A stretch of DNA of 64,000 bases from assembly GCA_016872835.1 (NCBI GenBank), contig VGYX01000004.1, positions 96,332 through 160,331 on the forward strand. The letters run 5' to 3'. The stretch is from Planctomycetota bacterium. Lineage in GTDB: Bacteria; Planctomycetota; Phycisphaerae; Phycisphaerales; SM1A02. Position 1 is the stretch's first letter. Each line of letters begins with the position of its first letter. The notes beneath the pieces are model-generated. The model saw only the letters and a list, made by a program, of their open reading frames with translations. It was not told where the DNA came from and made no database searches. Shown one piece after another: positions 25,740 to 34,686 of the stretch. The translations under genes were made by a program, and so were the position numbers.

Positions 25740-27784
25740 GCATGCCGCGAGGTCGATTCGAGTGGCTCGTTCCGGCCCTGTTCGTGGGTCTCGTGGCCAC
25801 GCTCGTCCTGCCGTTGCCGGCGTGGGCGATGGACGTGCTGATCGTGGTGAATTTCGCGTTGAGCGGCGTGGTGCTCGCCACCGCCGCGAGCATGCGCCGG
25901 CCACTCGACTTCAGCGTGTTTCCGGCGCTGGTTCTTGGCACCACCTTGCTTCGACTGGGCCTGAACGTGGCCAGCACGCGGCTGATTCTGGGCACCGAAG
26001 CACCTGACGCGGCCTCGGCGGCGGCCAGCGCCGGCAGCATCATCGAGGCCTTCGGATTGCTGGGAGCCGGCCGCAATCCCGTCGTGGGGCTGAGCGTCTT
26101 CGCCATGCTGGTGGTGGTGCAGTTCGTGGTCGTCACGCGCGGCTCGGTGCGCATGGGCGAGGTCGCCGCACGTTTCGCGCTCGACGCACTGCCTGGTCGA
26201 CAGATGGCGATCGACGCGGACCTTGCCGGAGGCGCGATCGATGCCACCGAGGCGCGCCGCCGTCGCGAGGAGTTGCTGCGCGAAGCGGACTTCCACGGCG
26301 CGATGGACGGCGCCGGTCGCTTCGTGCGCGGCGACGCCGTGGCGGGTCTGCTGATCGTGCTGGTGAACATCGTGGGTGGCGTGCTGGTGGGTGTGCTGCA
26401 GAAAGGGTGGGGCGCCGCCGAGAGCGCGCGCGTGTTCGCGCTGCTGGCCGTGGGCGACGGCCTGGTCACGCAGATCCCGGCATTCCTGGTGGCCACGGCC
26501 AGCGGACTCGTGAGCGCCAAGGCCGCCAGCGGTGACACGCTTGGTCGCGAGATTCCGCAGCAACTCGCCTCGAAGCCGGCCGCACTCTGGCTGGTGGCGG
26601 CGTTGCTGGTGGGACTTGCGTGCACCTCGTTGCCGGCGGTGCCGCTGCTTGGCGCGGCCGCGCTGCTGGCGGGAGCGGCCATCTGGACGGCGCGCGTGCG
26701 TGCGGCGGCCTCCGCAGCCGAGTCGCCGGTGCAAGTCGAGTCCGATCGCATCGAGGATGCCCTGATGGTCGAGCCGCTCTCGATCGATCTCGGCGTTGGA
26801 TTGCTCTCGCTGGCGTCCGAGGCGCCGGGCGCGCTGCTGGACCAGGTCGCGTCGGTGCGGCGTCGTCTGGCGCAGGAGATGGGGGTGCTGGTCCCGGCGG
26901 TGCGCGTTCGCGATGATGCGGCGCTCGACCCCTTGGCGTACTGCATTCGCCTGCGCGACGCCGTGGTCGCCGCGGGAAGCCTGCGCACGAACGCGTTGCT
27001 CGTCATGGATCCCAAGGGCGGCGTTCCGGATGTGGCAGGGGAGCCGACCACGGAACCCGCACATGGCCTTCCCGCCGTCTGGGTGCCTGCGCAGTCGCGC
27101 CAAGCCCTTGAGGCGCGCGGCTTGGCGATCGCCGACCCTTCGGGCGCTCTGGCGGGCCACCTGATGGAGGTGTTGCGACGCAGGGCGTGGGAGCTGCTGA
27201 GCGTGGAGGAGGTGGGCCGCATGCTCGATCGCCTCCAGCGCACCGCGCCGCGCGCCGCGGCACTGATTTCAGGGTCCGCGTGGCCGATCGATCGCCTGCG
27301 CGACCTCCTGCAGGGCCTGTTGCGGGAGGGGCTGCCAGTCCGGGACCTCGAGCGCATCGCGGAGACCGTGCATGCGGCCAATCCGCAGGATCCCGACGAC
27401 GCCATCCGTCGTGCGCGTTCGGTCGGGGCGCGCGCGCTGTGCGAGCGGCTGATCCAGCGCATCGGCGGCAACGGCCGTCAGCTGTCGGCCGTGTGGGTCG
27501 GCGCCGAGGCGCTGGAGGGCGAGGCGGCGTTGCGAGCGGCGGAACGCAGCGTGGTGCCGGATGCGGCGATCGCAGAGCGTCTGGTGCGGAGCGCGGCACC
27601 AGGACTTCGGCGTCTGCTTGAGCGAGGCGAGCCGGCTGTGGTCGTGACGCCCGACCGTATGCGCGGCGTGGTGAGTCGCGCGTTGCGAGGACGGCTCGGC
27701 GAAGTCACCGTGCTCGCGCGGGGCGAGATTCCGCAGGATTGCGAACTTCACATCGAGTCGGCGGGCGAACCCGCCGCTGCATGA
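25736..27784 (+). CDS. flhA: Flagellar export protein FlhA
   Basis: A 682-residue export-gate protein that forms the nonameric cytoplasmic ring receiving chaperone-substrate complexes. The N-terminal half has about eight helices and the FHIPEP signature as EADFHGAMDGAGRFVRGDAVAGLLI, with the preceding MGEVAARFALDALPGRQMAIDADL block. The soluble half (about 340-682) keeps the FlhA domain order. The start could be GTG 25736, overlapping the flhB stop, or ATG 25742; the first continues the operon's overlap pattern. flhF-like follows with ATGA overlap. Confidence 0.93.
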   Translation: MSMPRGRFEWLVPALFVGLVATLVLPLPAWAMDVLIVVNFALSGVVLATAASMRRPLDFSVFPALVLGTTLLRLGLNVASTRLILGTEAPDAASAAASAGSIIEAFGLLGAGRNPVVGLSVFAMLVVVQFVVVTRGSVRMGEVAARFALDALPGRQMAIDADLAGGAIDATEARRRREELLREADFHGAMDGAGRFVRGDAVAGLLIVLVNIVGGVLVGVLQKGWGAAESARVFALLAVGDGLVTQIPAFLVATASGLVSAKAASGDTLGREIPQQLASKPAALWLVAALLVGLACTSLPAVPLLGAAALLAGAAIWTARVRAAASAAESPVQVESDRIEDALMVEPLSIDLGVGLLSLASEAPGALLDQVASVRRRLAQEMGVLVPAVRVRDDAALDPLAYCIRLRDAVVAAGSLRTNALLVMDPKGGVPDVAGEPTTEPAHGLPAVWVPAQSRQALEARGLAIADPSGALAGHLMEVLRRRAWELLSVEEVGRMLDRLQRTAPRAAALISGSAWPIDRLRDLLQGLLREGLPVRDLERIAETVHAANPQDPDDAIRRARSVGARALCERLIQRIGGNGRQLSAVWVGAEALEGEAALRAAERSVVPDAAIAERLVRSAAPGLRRLLERGEPAVVVTPDRMRGVVSRALRGRLGEVTVLARGEIPQDCELHIESAGEPAAA

Positions 27785-28674
27785 GGACACGAGGAGACAT
27801 CGTGACGGAACCAACGCGTTGCCTGGGTCGTTCGGAGCGGGATGCATTGCAGCGGGCGCACGCGCGTCATCCCGGAGGATTCGAGATTCTCGAGTGGCGG
27901 CGCTCGCAGCAAAGCCGGAAGGCGCCGGTGGAACTGCTGGTCCGGCCGATCGGAACGCGTGCGTCGATGGCGCGCACGCGGCTGCGTCTGCTGGCCAGCG
28001 TGACCGCCCTGCGCGCGCAGGCCGCCGAGGGTCGCTTCGATCCGGGGTCCCTGCGAACGGTGACAGTCGTACCTTCCTCGGGTGCACGCGAGGTCTGGGC
28101 GTTCCTCGGTGCGCCGGGAAGCGGCGTCACGCGCGTGGTGTGCGGACTGGCGGCGCGCCTGAATGGCCGTGATCGCTGCAATGTCGGCCTGCTTTCCGCA
28201 GGCGACGAGACGCACGCCAACGATCTGCGCGGCTTCGCCGACGCGCTCGGCCTGCCGCTGCACGCCTCACCGCGAGCCGCGGACATCGCCGATGTCGCGG
28301 CTAGCCTCGGGCATCGATCGCTCGTGCTGGTGGACTTCCCCGGTGCCGGCCCACGCGACGGCGACCGTCTGGGTTCGCATGCCCGTGCGCTGCAGGCACT
28401 TGCGCCGCAGGCGGTCTGCGCGGTGCTGGCGGCCGACGCCGACGAGGCCGCCTTGCGACGACAGCTTGAGGTGTCCATCCGGGTCGGTGCCACCTGCGTG
28501 GCGCTGACGCGCGTGGATCTTGCCGCTCGTCTGGAGCCCGTGCTGCGCGTGATCGCGGCGACGGGTCTGCCTCTGGCATGGGTGGGACATGGAAGCGGGA
28601 CCTCGAGTGATCTTGCGCCCGTCACGTCCGGATGGATCGAGCGCGTGTGCGAGCGACATCACGCGATGGCGTGA
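27781..28674 (+). CDS. flhF: FlhF-like SRP-GTPase-fold protein with degenerate nucleotide-binding motifs
   Basis: A 297-residue protein in the position of flhF, after flhA and before fliA. FlhF is an SRP-type GTPase that sets flagellar position. The fold order can be followed: an N-terminal region with RPIGTRASMARTRLRLL, then WAFLGAPGSGVTRVV in place of the P-loop, VLVDFPGAGPRD in place of DTAG, TRVDL in place of TKLDE, and WVGHGSGTSSDL near the family's GQDVPDDL. The P-loop Lys and Thr are replaced (GVTR instead of GKTT), so GTP binding is doubtful. No FlhG/MinD partner is adjacent. Start ATG overlaps the flhA stop. Assignment is by context plus these alignments. Confidence 0.6.
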   Translation: MRTRGDIVTEPTRCLGRSERDALQRAHARHPGGFEILEWRRSQQSRKAPVELLVRPIGTRASMARTRLRLLASVTALRAQAAEGRFDPGSLRTVTVVPSSGAREVWAFLGAPGSGVTRVVCGLAARLNGRDRCNVGLLSAGDETHANDLRGFADALGLPLHASPRAADIADVAASLGHRSLVLVDFPGAGPRDGDRLGSHARALQALAPQAVCAVLAADADEAALRRQLEVSIRVGATCVALTRVDLAARLEPVLRVIAATGLPLAWVGHGSGTSSDLAPVTSGWIERVCERHHAMA

Positions 28675-28705
28675 GATCAATCTCCGGGATCGCGCCACTC
28701 GCCAC

Positions 28706-28733
28706 TTGCACTCGTCAAGGCATCCGTTAGACT
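28706..28733 (+). promoter_or_regulatory. Probable promoter of fliA
   Basis: TTGCAC (28706-28711) and TAGACT (28728-28733) with a 16-base spacer lie 119 bases before the fliA ATG. The resulting leader of about 110 bases holds a 13-codon open frame (28767-28808) and ends with an AAGGAG Shine-Dalgarno sequence 7 bases before the ATG. Confidence 0.5.
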
Positions 28734-28852
28734 GCGCCCATCGAGGTGCCGCCAAGGATTCGGCGCATGCTCGAGGCGGGCACGATGTCCGCTTCACTCG
28801 AAAGGTGACGCCGTCGCCTTCGTTCACAGGACGTTGGTCAAGGAGCGACCGC

Positions 28853-29782
28853 ATGTCCAAGGCAAGTGCACAGCCGCGTTCCGGAGCCAGGAAGGCCACC
28901 GCGCAGGCTGCACCCGTTTCGCAGTCCAAATCGCAATCGCGCCGAGGCGCGACCCGTGGTCGTTCGGCCAAGCCGGCGGCACCGGCCCCCGAGACCATGC
29001 CCCTTGACACCCCCGAGGCGATCGATGCCGCGTGGCGGTGCTACGTGGGCCTGCCTTCGGAGACCGTCTCTCGGCAGGCGCTCCGCAACCGCCTCATCGA
29101 GCGTTATCTCGACGTGGTGCGCTTCACCGCCGAGCGCCTGCACAAGCGGCTGCCAAGCGAGGTCGATGTGGAGGACCTCATGAGTGCCGGCCTCTTCGGG
29201 CTCATGGACGCGATCGACGCGTTCGACCCCGATCGTGGCGTGAAGTTCGAGACCTACTGCGCGCAGCGCATCCGCGGCGCGATCTTCGACGAGCTGCGTG
29301 CCATGGACTGGGTGCCGCGCCTGGTGCGCAGCCGCACCGCCAAGGTCGAGCGCGTGCGCAAGACCATCGAGATGGAAGAGGGGCACAAGCCCACCGACGC
29401 CGAGGTCGCCAAGCGCCTGAACGTCGCGCCCGAAGAATTCGAGAAGCTCAGTCGTGACAGCCGTCCGGTCAGCGTGGTGAGCATGCACCGCAAGTGGAAC
29501 GACGCGGACGCGGGCAAGGAGGGCCGTGAGGTCGACGTGATCGAGGACGCGCGGCAGGACCGCCCGCTCGACCGTCTTCACCGCAACGACGTGCAGGCGC
29601 TGCTCACGAAGGGTCTCAGCCGCGCCGAGCGCCTCATCCTCATCCTCTACTACTACGAGGAGATGACGATGAAGGAGATCGGCCTGACGCTCGACCTCTC
29701 CGAAAGCCGCGTGAGCCAGATGCACAGCAGCATCATCATGCGCCTGAAGGCGCAGATGAAGCACCGCATCAAGGAACTCTGA
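28853..29782 (+). CDS. fliA: RNA polymerase sigma factor FliA (sigma-28 family)
   Basis: A 309-residue sigma factor of the FliA/WhiG group, which directs RNA polymerase to late flagellar or motility promoters. After a disordered Ala/Ser/Lys-rich N-terminus of about 55 residues come sigma region 2 (VDVEDLMSAGLFGLMDAIDAFDP, then RIRGAIFDELRAMDWVPR), region 3 (RKTIEMEEGHKPTDAEVAKRL) and region 4 (MTMKEIGLTLDLSESRVSQMH). It closes the flagellar export cluster. Its targets (flagellin, motor and chemotaxis genes) are not in the window. Its stop is 3 bp from the stop of the convergent CoA-transferase gene. Confidence 0.9.
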   Translation: MSKASAQPRSGARKATAQAAPVSQSKSQSRRGATRGRSAKPAAPAPETMPLDTPEAIDAAWRCYVGLPSETVSRQALRNRLIERYLDVVRFTAERLHKRLPSEVDVEDLMSAGLFGLMDAIDAFDPDRGVKFETYCAQRIRGAIFDELRAMDWVPRLVRSRTAKVERVRKTIEMEEGHKPTDAEVAKRLNVAPEEFEKLSRDSRPVSVVSMHRKWNDADAGKEGREVDVIEDARQDRPLDRLHRNDVQALLTKGLSRAERLILILYYYEEMTMKEIGLTLDLSESRVSQMHSSIIMRLKAQMKHRIKEL

Positions 29783-29785
29783 CGC

Positions 29786-30448
29786 TCAGAGCGAGACGGG
29801 CTTCACGTCGCGGTCGACCAGGATCTCCGCCGGCGTCTTTGCCTTGACCTCGTCCACGGTCGCGCCCGGCGCGATTTCCAGCAGGCGGAAGCGTGACTTC
29901 GCGCGGTCGAATTCCATCACGCAGAGGTCGGTGACGAGCATGTCCACGCAGGCCACGCCGGTCAGGGGCAGCGTGCACTTCGGCAGCACCTTGCTCTCGC
30001 CCTTCTTGTTGCAGTGCTCCATCACGATCACGCGGCGCTTCACGCCGGCCACCAGATCCATGGCGCCGCCCATGCCCTTGACCAGCTTGCCGGGAATCAT
30101 CCAGTTCGCGAGGTCGCCGGTCTGGCTCACCTCCATCGCCCCCAGGATCGCCAGATCGATGTGCCCGCCGCGGATCATCGAGAAACTGTCGGCGCTGCTG
30201 AAGAAGCTGTGGCCGGGCACGCCCGTCACGGTCTGCTTGCCGGCGTTGATCAGGTCGGGGTCCACCTCGGTGTCGATGGGGAAGGGCCCCATGCCCAGCA
30301 GCCCGTTCTCGCTCTGCAGCCACACGGTCATGCCCGCGGGCACATGGTTGGCCACCAGCGTGGGGATGCCGATGCCCAGATTCACGTAGAAGCCGTCGCG
30401 GAGTTCCTTCGAGGCGCGGATGGCAAGCTGATCCCGGGTGAGGGGCAT
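29786..30448 (-). CDS. 3-oxoacid CoA-transferase, subunit B
   Basis: A 220-residue beta subunit of a family I CoA-transferase (succinyl-CoA:3-ketoacid type, ScoB/AtoA). Such enzymes move CoA between carboxylic acids, as in acetoacetate or butyrate use. The catalytic Glu is in SENGLLGMG, with the early VNLGIGIPT and the later GAMEVSQTGDLANWMIPGK blocks typical of subunit B. Subunit A is normally adjacent but is absent on both sides. The ATG at 30448 is chosen over GTG at 30466 because a TACAAA hexamer lies at 30455-30460, 6 bases upstream. Confidence 0.88.
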   Translation of the reverse strand: MPLTRDQLAIRASKELRDGFYVNLGIGIPTLVANHVPAGMTVWLQSENGLLGMGPFPIDTEVDPDLINAGKQTVTGVPGHSFFSSADSFSMIRGGHIDLAILGAMEVSQTGDLANWMIPGKLVKGMGGAMDLVAGVKRRVIVMEHCNKKGESKVLPKCTLPLTGVACVDMLVTDLCVMEFDRAKSRFRLLEIAPGATVDEVKAKTPAEILVDRDVKPVSL

Positions 30449-30514
30449 GCCGAGTTTGTACGGCACGCGCGTGCGGGGGGCAAGCGGGGGTCTGCGCGGT
30501 ACCCTTCGCGCTCC

Positions 30515-32074
30515 ATGGGCCAGATCCGACCTCTTCTTGAACGACTCCGCATCGCCGACGATCGCCGCCTGGTCGATCCCTCCAAGGCGGACACCGGCTG
30601 CGTGGTCACCGACAACCCGAGCACCGGCGAACCGCTGATGGCCGTCCGACTGGACGGCGCCGAGGACCTCGAGCGCGTGGTGCAGCGCTGCGTGGCCGTG
30701 CAGCGCGAGTGGCGCATGGTGCCCGCGCCGCAGCGCGGCGAGATCGTTCGCCGCATCGGCGAGGCGTTCCGCGTGGCGAAGGCCGATCTGGGCGAACTAG
30801 TCTCGATGGAGGCCGGCAAGATCCGGGCCGAGGGCCTGGGCGAGATCCAGGAGTGCATCGACATCGCCGATTTCGCGGTGGGGCTCTCGCGTCAGTTGTA
30901 CGGCCTCACCATGCACAGCGAGCGCAAGACCCACCGCATGTACGAGCAGTGGCATCCGCTCGGCACCGTGGGCTGCATCACGGCCTTCAATTTCCCGGCG
31001 GCCGTGTGGGCCTGGAACGCGATGATCGCCGGCATCTGCGGCAACGCCACGCTGTGGAAGCCAAGCCTGCTCACGCCGCTCGTGGCGATCGCCTGCAACC
31101 GCGTGGCCACCGAGGTCATGCGCACGCAGGACATCTTCCGGCCGACCAGCGGGGACGCGGCGGACGTGTTCAGCCTGATCATCGGCGCGGACAGCGAGGT
31201 CGCGGAGCGCCTGGTGGCGGACCGCCGACTGCCCCTCATCAGCGCCACGGGCAGCTGTCGCATGGGCCGACGCGTGGGTCAGGTGGTCGCGGGCCGACTG
31301 GGCCGCAGCCTGCTCGAGCTTGGCGGCAACAACGCCGTCATCGTGATGCCCGACGCGGACATGAAGCTGGTCGAGCGCGCGGTGCTCTTCGGCGCCGTCG
31401 GAACGGCGGGCCAGCGCTGCACCACCACGCGTCGCCTCATCGTGCATGAGGCGATGGCCGACAAGCTGGTCGAGCGCCTGGTGAAGCTCTACGCCGGCGT
31501 GAAGATCGGCGATCCGCTGCAGGACGGCACGCTCATGGGTCCGCTCATCACCTCGCGCAGCGTGCAGGACATGCGCGCTGCGATCGAGCGCGCCGAGCAG
31601 GAGGGCTGCAAGGTGCTCTGTGGCGGCCTCGCCGGCATCGAGCGGCAGAAGAAGCGCGCGGGTCACTTCGTGGAGCCCACGATCGTGCGTGTGCCGATGG
31701 GCAAGATGCCCGGCATCTGCCGCGAGGAGACCTTCGCGCCGATCCTGTACGTGCTCACCGTGAAGGATCTGGACGAGGCGATCGCGCTGCAGAACGAGGT
31801 CGATCAGGGGCTCTCTAGCGCGATCTTCACCGACAGCGTGCGCAGCGCCGAGCGATTCCTGAGCCATGCCGGCAGCGACTGTGGCATCGCCAACGTCAAC
31901 CTCGGCACCAGCGGCGCCGAGATCGGCGGCGCGTTCGGTGGCGAGAAGGACACCGGCGGCGGCCGCGAGTCGGGCAGCGACAGCTGGAAGCAGTACATGC
32001 GTCGCCAGACGAACACGATCAACTGGGGGGCGGATCTGCCGCTCGCCCAGGGCATCAAGTTCGGCGACGACTGA
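30515..32074 (+). CDS. Aldehyde dehydrogenase, ALDH7 (aminoadipate-semialdehyde dehydrogenase-like) type
   Basis: A 519-residue NAD(P)-dependent dehydrogenase resembling ALDH7/AmaB enzymes, which oxidise alpha-aminoadipate semialdehyde (piperideine-6-carboxylate) in lysine breakdown. The catalytic Cys is in GTAGQRCTTTRR and the general-base Glu in LLELGGNNA. ITAFNFPAAVWAWN lines the cofactor site. The C-terminal GRESGSDSWKQYMRR block is the ALDH7 hallmark. A TACCCT hexamer at 30500-30505 is 9 bases before the ATG. No lysine-catabolic neighbours are present, so the substrate remains inferred. Confidence 0.85.
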   Translation: MGQIRPLLERLRIADDRRLVDPSKADTGCVVTDNPSTGEPLMAVRLDGAEDLERVVQRCVAVQREWRMVPAPQRGEIVRRIGEAFRVAKADLGELVSMEAGKIRAEGLGEIQECIDIADFAVGLSRQLYGLTMHSERKTHRMYEQWHPLGTVGCITAFNFPAAVWAWNAMIAGICGNATLWKPSLLTPLVAIACNRVATEVMRTQDIFRPTSGDAADVFSLIIGADSEVAERLVADRRLPLISATGSCRMGRRVGQVVAGRLGRSLLELGGNNAVIVMPDADMKLVERAVLFGAVGTAGQRCTTTRRLIVHEAMADKLVERLVKLYAGVKIGDPLQDGTLMGPLITSRSVQDMRAAIERAEQEGCKVLCGGLAGIERQKKRAGHFVEPTIVRVPMGKMPGICREETFAPILYVLTVKDLDEAIALQNEVDQGLSSAIFTDSVRSAERFLSHAGSDCGIANVNLGTSGAEIGGAFGGEKDTGGGRESGSDSWKQYMRRQTNTINWGADLPLAQGIKFGDD

Positions 32075-32080
32075 CGCGGA

Positions 32081-32521
32081 TCAGTTCGGAAGCGGCAGCG
32101 AACGGTCCATCGGCGCGCCCGGCAGCGGGCTGCGCTTGGGCGCCGCGCCACCACGCTCGAAGATCACGAGTTCCCAGGTCTTTCCGCCCGGGCCTTCCGA
32201 CGCGACCGCCATGCGAAGGCCGTTCTGGTCGGCGACCGGGCCCACAAGGTCGCGCCACTGGCCGGCTTCGGCCACGGGATGCACGGTCCACGGATCCTCG
32301 CCTCGACGGCTGACAAGCAACCATCGCACGCGGTCCGGCTGGCGTCCGTTGCCCACGACCTGTACGGCCCACTCTCGCCCCTCCCAATCCACGGCGGGGA
32401 AGTTCACGCGATGACTTCCGAACAGCGTCCCACCCACGGCCCATGCCAGGATCGCGGCCAGCAACACGAAGATCGCGACGCGGATCAGTAAGTTTCGGAG
32501 CGCGAGCGTGGCCTGTCCCAT
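32081..32521 (-). CDS. Hypothetical single-pass membrane protein
   Basis: A 146-residue protein not recognised as a known family. One N-terminal transmembrane helix (about 10-30, LLIRVAIFVLLAAILAWAVGG) anchors a domain of about 110 residues with several short beta-type strands (EWAVQVVG, VRWLLVSR, TWELVIFERG) outside the membrane. A TAGCAT hexamer at 32533-32538 lies 11 bases before the ATG. uppP lies 28 bp upstream on the same strand. The 3' end is 6 bp from the convergent ALDH7 gene. Confidence 0.55.
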   Translation of the reverse strand: MGQATLALRNLLIRVAIFVLLAAILAWAVGGTLFGSHRVNFPAVDWEGREWAVQVVGNGRQPDRVRWLLVSRRGEDPWTVHPVAEAGQWRDLVGPVADQNGLRMAVASEGPGGKTWELVIFERGGAAPKRSPLPGAPMDRSLPLPN

Positions 32522-32549
32522 GGGGAAGCAGGATGCTATCCGGCATGCA

Positions 32550-33479
32550 TCAGCGCGCGATCCAGCCCATCGCGATCGCCCACGCGAAGGCGCCGGCCAC
32601 GATGATCCGCCACCATCCGAAGAGTTCGAGCGTGTGACGACCGAGATAGCGCACGAGCCACTTCACGCTCACGGCGGCGCTGGCCATTGCCGCGAGCGAG
32701 CCCGCGAGCACCGGCATGGGGCCACCCAGTGCGGCGAGAAACTCGGCGGCGCCCATCTCGCGCAACCCCTCCAGGAGATCCTTGGCGCTGGCCGCACCCA
32801 GCGTGGGCAGGCCCAGCAGGAACGCGAATTCGGCGGCGGCGACCGGAGGCAGTCCGATCAGCATGCCCGCCAGCAGGGTGACCAGCGAGCGGCTGGTGCC
32901 GGGCCACAGGGCGAGCGTCTGCACGCAACCGATGAAGAGCGCGCCTCGCCACGAGAGGCCACGCAGTGCATCGGCGTGCGACACGCCGCCGGAGGAGCCA
33001 CCGAAGGCACGGAGCCGGCTGCGATGCCACGGTGCGATCACGATCATCAGGATCCCGCCGACGACCAGCGCGCCGATCACCGGCAGCGGCCCGAACAGGT
33101 TGGCCTTGATCCACTTTCCCGCAAGCACGCCCACGATCGCCGCCGGAACGAAGCCCGCCGCGAGCAGCAGGATCAGATGCACTCCCATCGAGGCCTGCGC
33201 ATCGCGCACACCCGGGCGAACGAGGCTCACGCCGCCACGCAGGATCTGCCGCACGCGCGGCCAGTACAGCACCGCGACGGCCAGGATCGCACCGCCCTGG
33301 ATGATGATGCTGAATCGATCCACCGCCGCCTTCAGCTGCGCGGCGTCGCCCGCCGCACCATCCTGCGCGCCGAGTCCCATCGCCGCGGCGGTCAGGATCA
33401 GATGCCCCGTGCTGCTGACCGGCAGGTACTCGGTCACGCCCTCGACGATTCCCAGCACGATGGCCTGCAGCGTGTTCAT
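32550..33479 (-). CDS. uppP: Undecaprenyl-diphosphatase UppP (BacA)
   Basis: A 309-residue integral membrane phosphatase that recycles undecaprenyl diphosphate to the monophosphate carrier for cell-wall and polysaccharide synthesis. It is also linked to bacitracin resistance. Both active-site motifs are present: EGVTEYLPVSSTGH near residues 13-26 and PGTSRS in the second half, with about eight helices. The ATG at 33479 overlaps the ilvC stop by 4 bases (ATGA). A 20-residue insertion rich in Gly/Ala lies after the first motif. Confidence 0.93.
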   Translation of the reverse strand: MNTLQAIVLGIVEGVTEYLPVSSTGHLILTAAAMGLGAQDGAAGDAAQLKAAVDRFSIIIQGGAILAVAVLYWPRVRQILRGGVSLVRPGVRDAQASMGVHLILLLAAGFVPAAIVGVLAGKWIKANLFGPLPVIGALVVGGILMIVIAPWHRSRLRAFGGSSGGVSHADALRGLSWRGALFIGCVQTLALWPGTSRSLVTLLAGMLIGLPPVAAAEFAFLLGLPTLGAASAKDLLEGLREMGAAEFLAALGGPMPVLAGSLAAMASAAVSVKWLVRYLGRHTLELFGWWRIIVAGAFAWAIAMGWIAR

Positions 33480-34525
33480 GCGTCGCTCGCTCTCCGGGAA
33501 GGATCCAGCCACGGCATCCAGCGCCGCACCTCCGAACCTGCGGCCTCGATTGGATCATGTTCGGCCCGTGTGCGCTGCGCACCAAGCCAAGGGAAGCCGG
33601 TCGCCGCGTCGGCCAGGAATCGCCGCGCGAAGTCGCCGCTCCGGATGTCCGCGAGCAGGCCACGTATGCGCGCGCGCACGGCGTCATCGACCAGCCGCTC
33701 CTGCGCCACGAAGGCGCCGAACTCCGCCGTGTTGCTGATCGCGGCGCGCATGCCGGTCAGGCCGCGCTCGAACATCAGGTCGACGACCTGCTTCAGCTCC
33801 TGACAGCACTCCATGTAGGCGAGTGCAGGGGGGTAGCCGGCCTCCACGAGCGCGCGATACGCCTCCTGCGCCAAGACCATCACGCCGCCGCACAGCACGG
33901 TCTGTTCCCCGAACAGATCCGTCTCGGTCTCGGCCGCGAGGGTCGTCTCCACGATCGCCGCGCGTGCGCTGCCGATCCCATGCGCCCATGCCAATCCCAG
34001 CGTGCGCGTACGCGAAGCGTCGCGGCCTGGCTGGTGCACGGCAAAGAGCACCGGCACGCCCAGGCCCTGGGTGTAACGCACGCGAACCGTGTGGCCGGGT
34101 CCCTTGGGCGCCACAAGCACCACGCCGATCGACGCGTCCGGGCGCACCGCACCGAAATGCACCGAAAACCCGTGCAGGAATCCCACCGTCGCATCTGGCT
34201 TCAGCGCGCTCTGCAAGGGGTCTTGCCACACGCCGGCGTGGGCCTCGTCGGGCAGCGCGAGAATGCAAAGATCGGCTTCAGCGGCAGTTCGATCAATCGG
34301 CTGAACCTGAAAGCCGTCCTCGGTGGCACGAGCCTCCGCTGCGCCGCCAACTCGGGCTCCCACGATCACATGAGCGCCGGACTCGCGAAGGTTCAGCGCG
34401 TGTGCGCGGCCTTGGTTCCCGTATCCGATGATCGCAAAGGTTGCACTGGAAAGGGCTTCTGATACCGCCGGAGACGGGCTTGAGGCCGATCCAGCGGTGC
34501 CGGGATCACCGTTCTCGCTCGTCAC
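33476..34525 (-). CDS. ilvC: Ketol-acid reductoisomerase
   Basis: A 349-residue class I enzyme of valine, leucine and isoleucine synthesis that isomerises and reduces acetolactate or acetohydroxybutyrate with NAD(P)H and Mg2+. The Rossmann motif is GYGNQGRAHALNLRESG. The knotted C-terminal domain carries KGPGHTVR, ETETDLFGEQTVLCGG and EAYRALVEAGYPPALAYMECCQELK, with the acidic Mg ligands. The GTG at 34525 is chosen: a TATCCT hexamer is at 34535-34540, 9 bases upstream, and longer frames cross the divergent PilZ promoter. An extra N-terminal stretch of about 25 residues is Ser/Ala-rich. No ilvB/ilvN is adjacent. Confidence 0.9.
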   Translation of the reverse strand: MTSENGDPGTAGSASSPSPAVSEALSSATFAIIGYGNQGRAHALNLRESGAHVIVGARVGGAAEARATEDGFQVQPIDRTAAEADLCILALPDEAHAGVWQDPLQSALKPDATVGFLHGFSVHFGAVRPDASIGVVLVAPKGPGHTVRVRYTQGLGVPVLFAVHQPGRDASRTRTLGLAWAHGIGSARAAIVETTLAAETETDLFGEQTVLCGGVMVLAQEAYRALVEAGYPPALAYMECCQELKQVVDLMFERGLTGMRAAISNTAEFGAFVAQERLVDDAVRARIRGLLADIRSGDFARRFLADAATGFPWLGAQRTRAEHDPIEAAGSEVRRWMPWLDPSRRASDA

Positions 34526-34686
34526 GCGGGCGGCAGGATAGCGATTTCGCTCGTTTCGGCGGGAAATTTGGCCCTTCCTTCTGGGAAACATGAAGTCCCG
34601 AGGCACATTCGGGTGTCCCGGAATCTTTGCAGGGAATGTCAGGATCTCGTTCAAGTTCCCGAACTCCGCGTACCGATAACCGTGAC

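Noticed and set aside
24040..27471. A 1143-codon open frame on the minus strand opposite the flagellar operon
   Set aside because: It is antisense to well-recognised fliP-flhA genes, its composition is Ala/Arg/Ser/Pro-rich with no domain, and long antisense frames are expected in high-GC DNA.
27781..28674. Annotating the FlhF-like gene as a pseudogene
   Set aside because: The frame is intact, its start is coupled to flhA, and codon use is like its neighbours, so it looks like a maintained protein with lost GTPase motifs.
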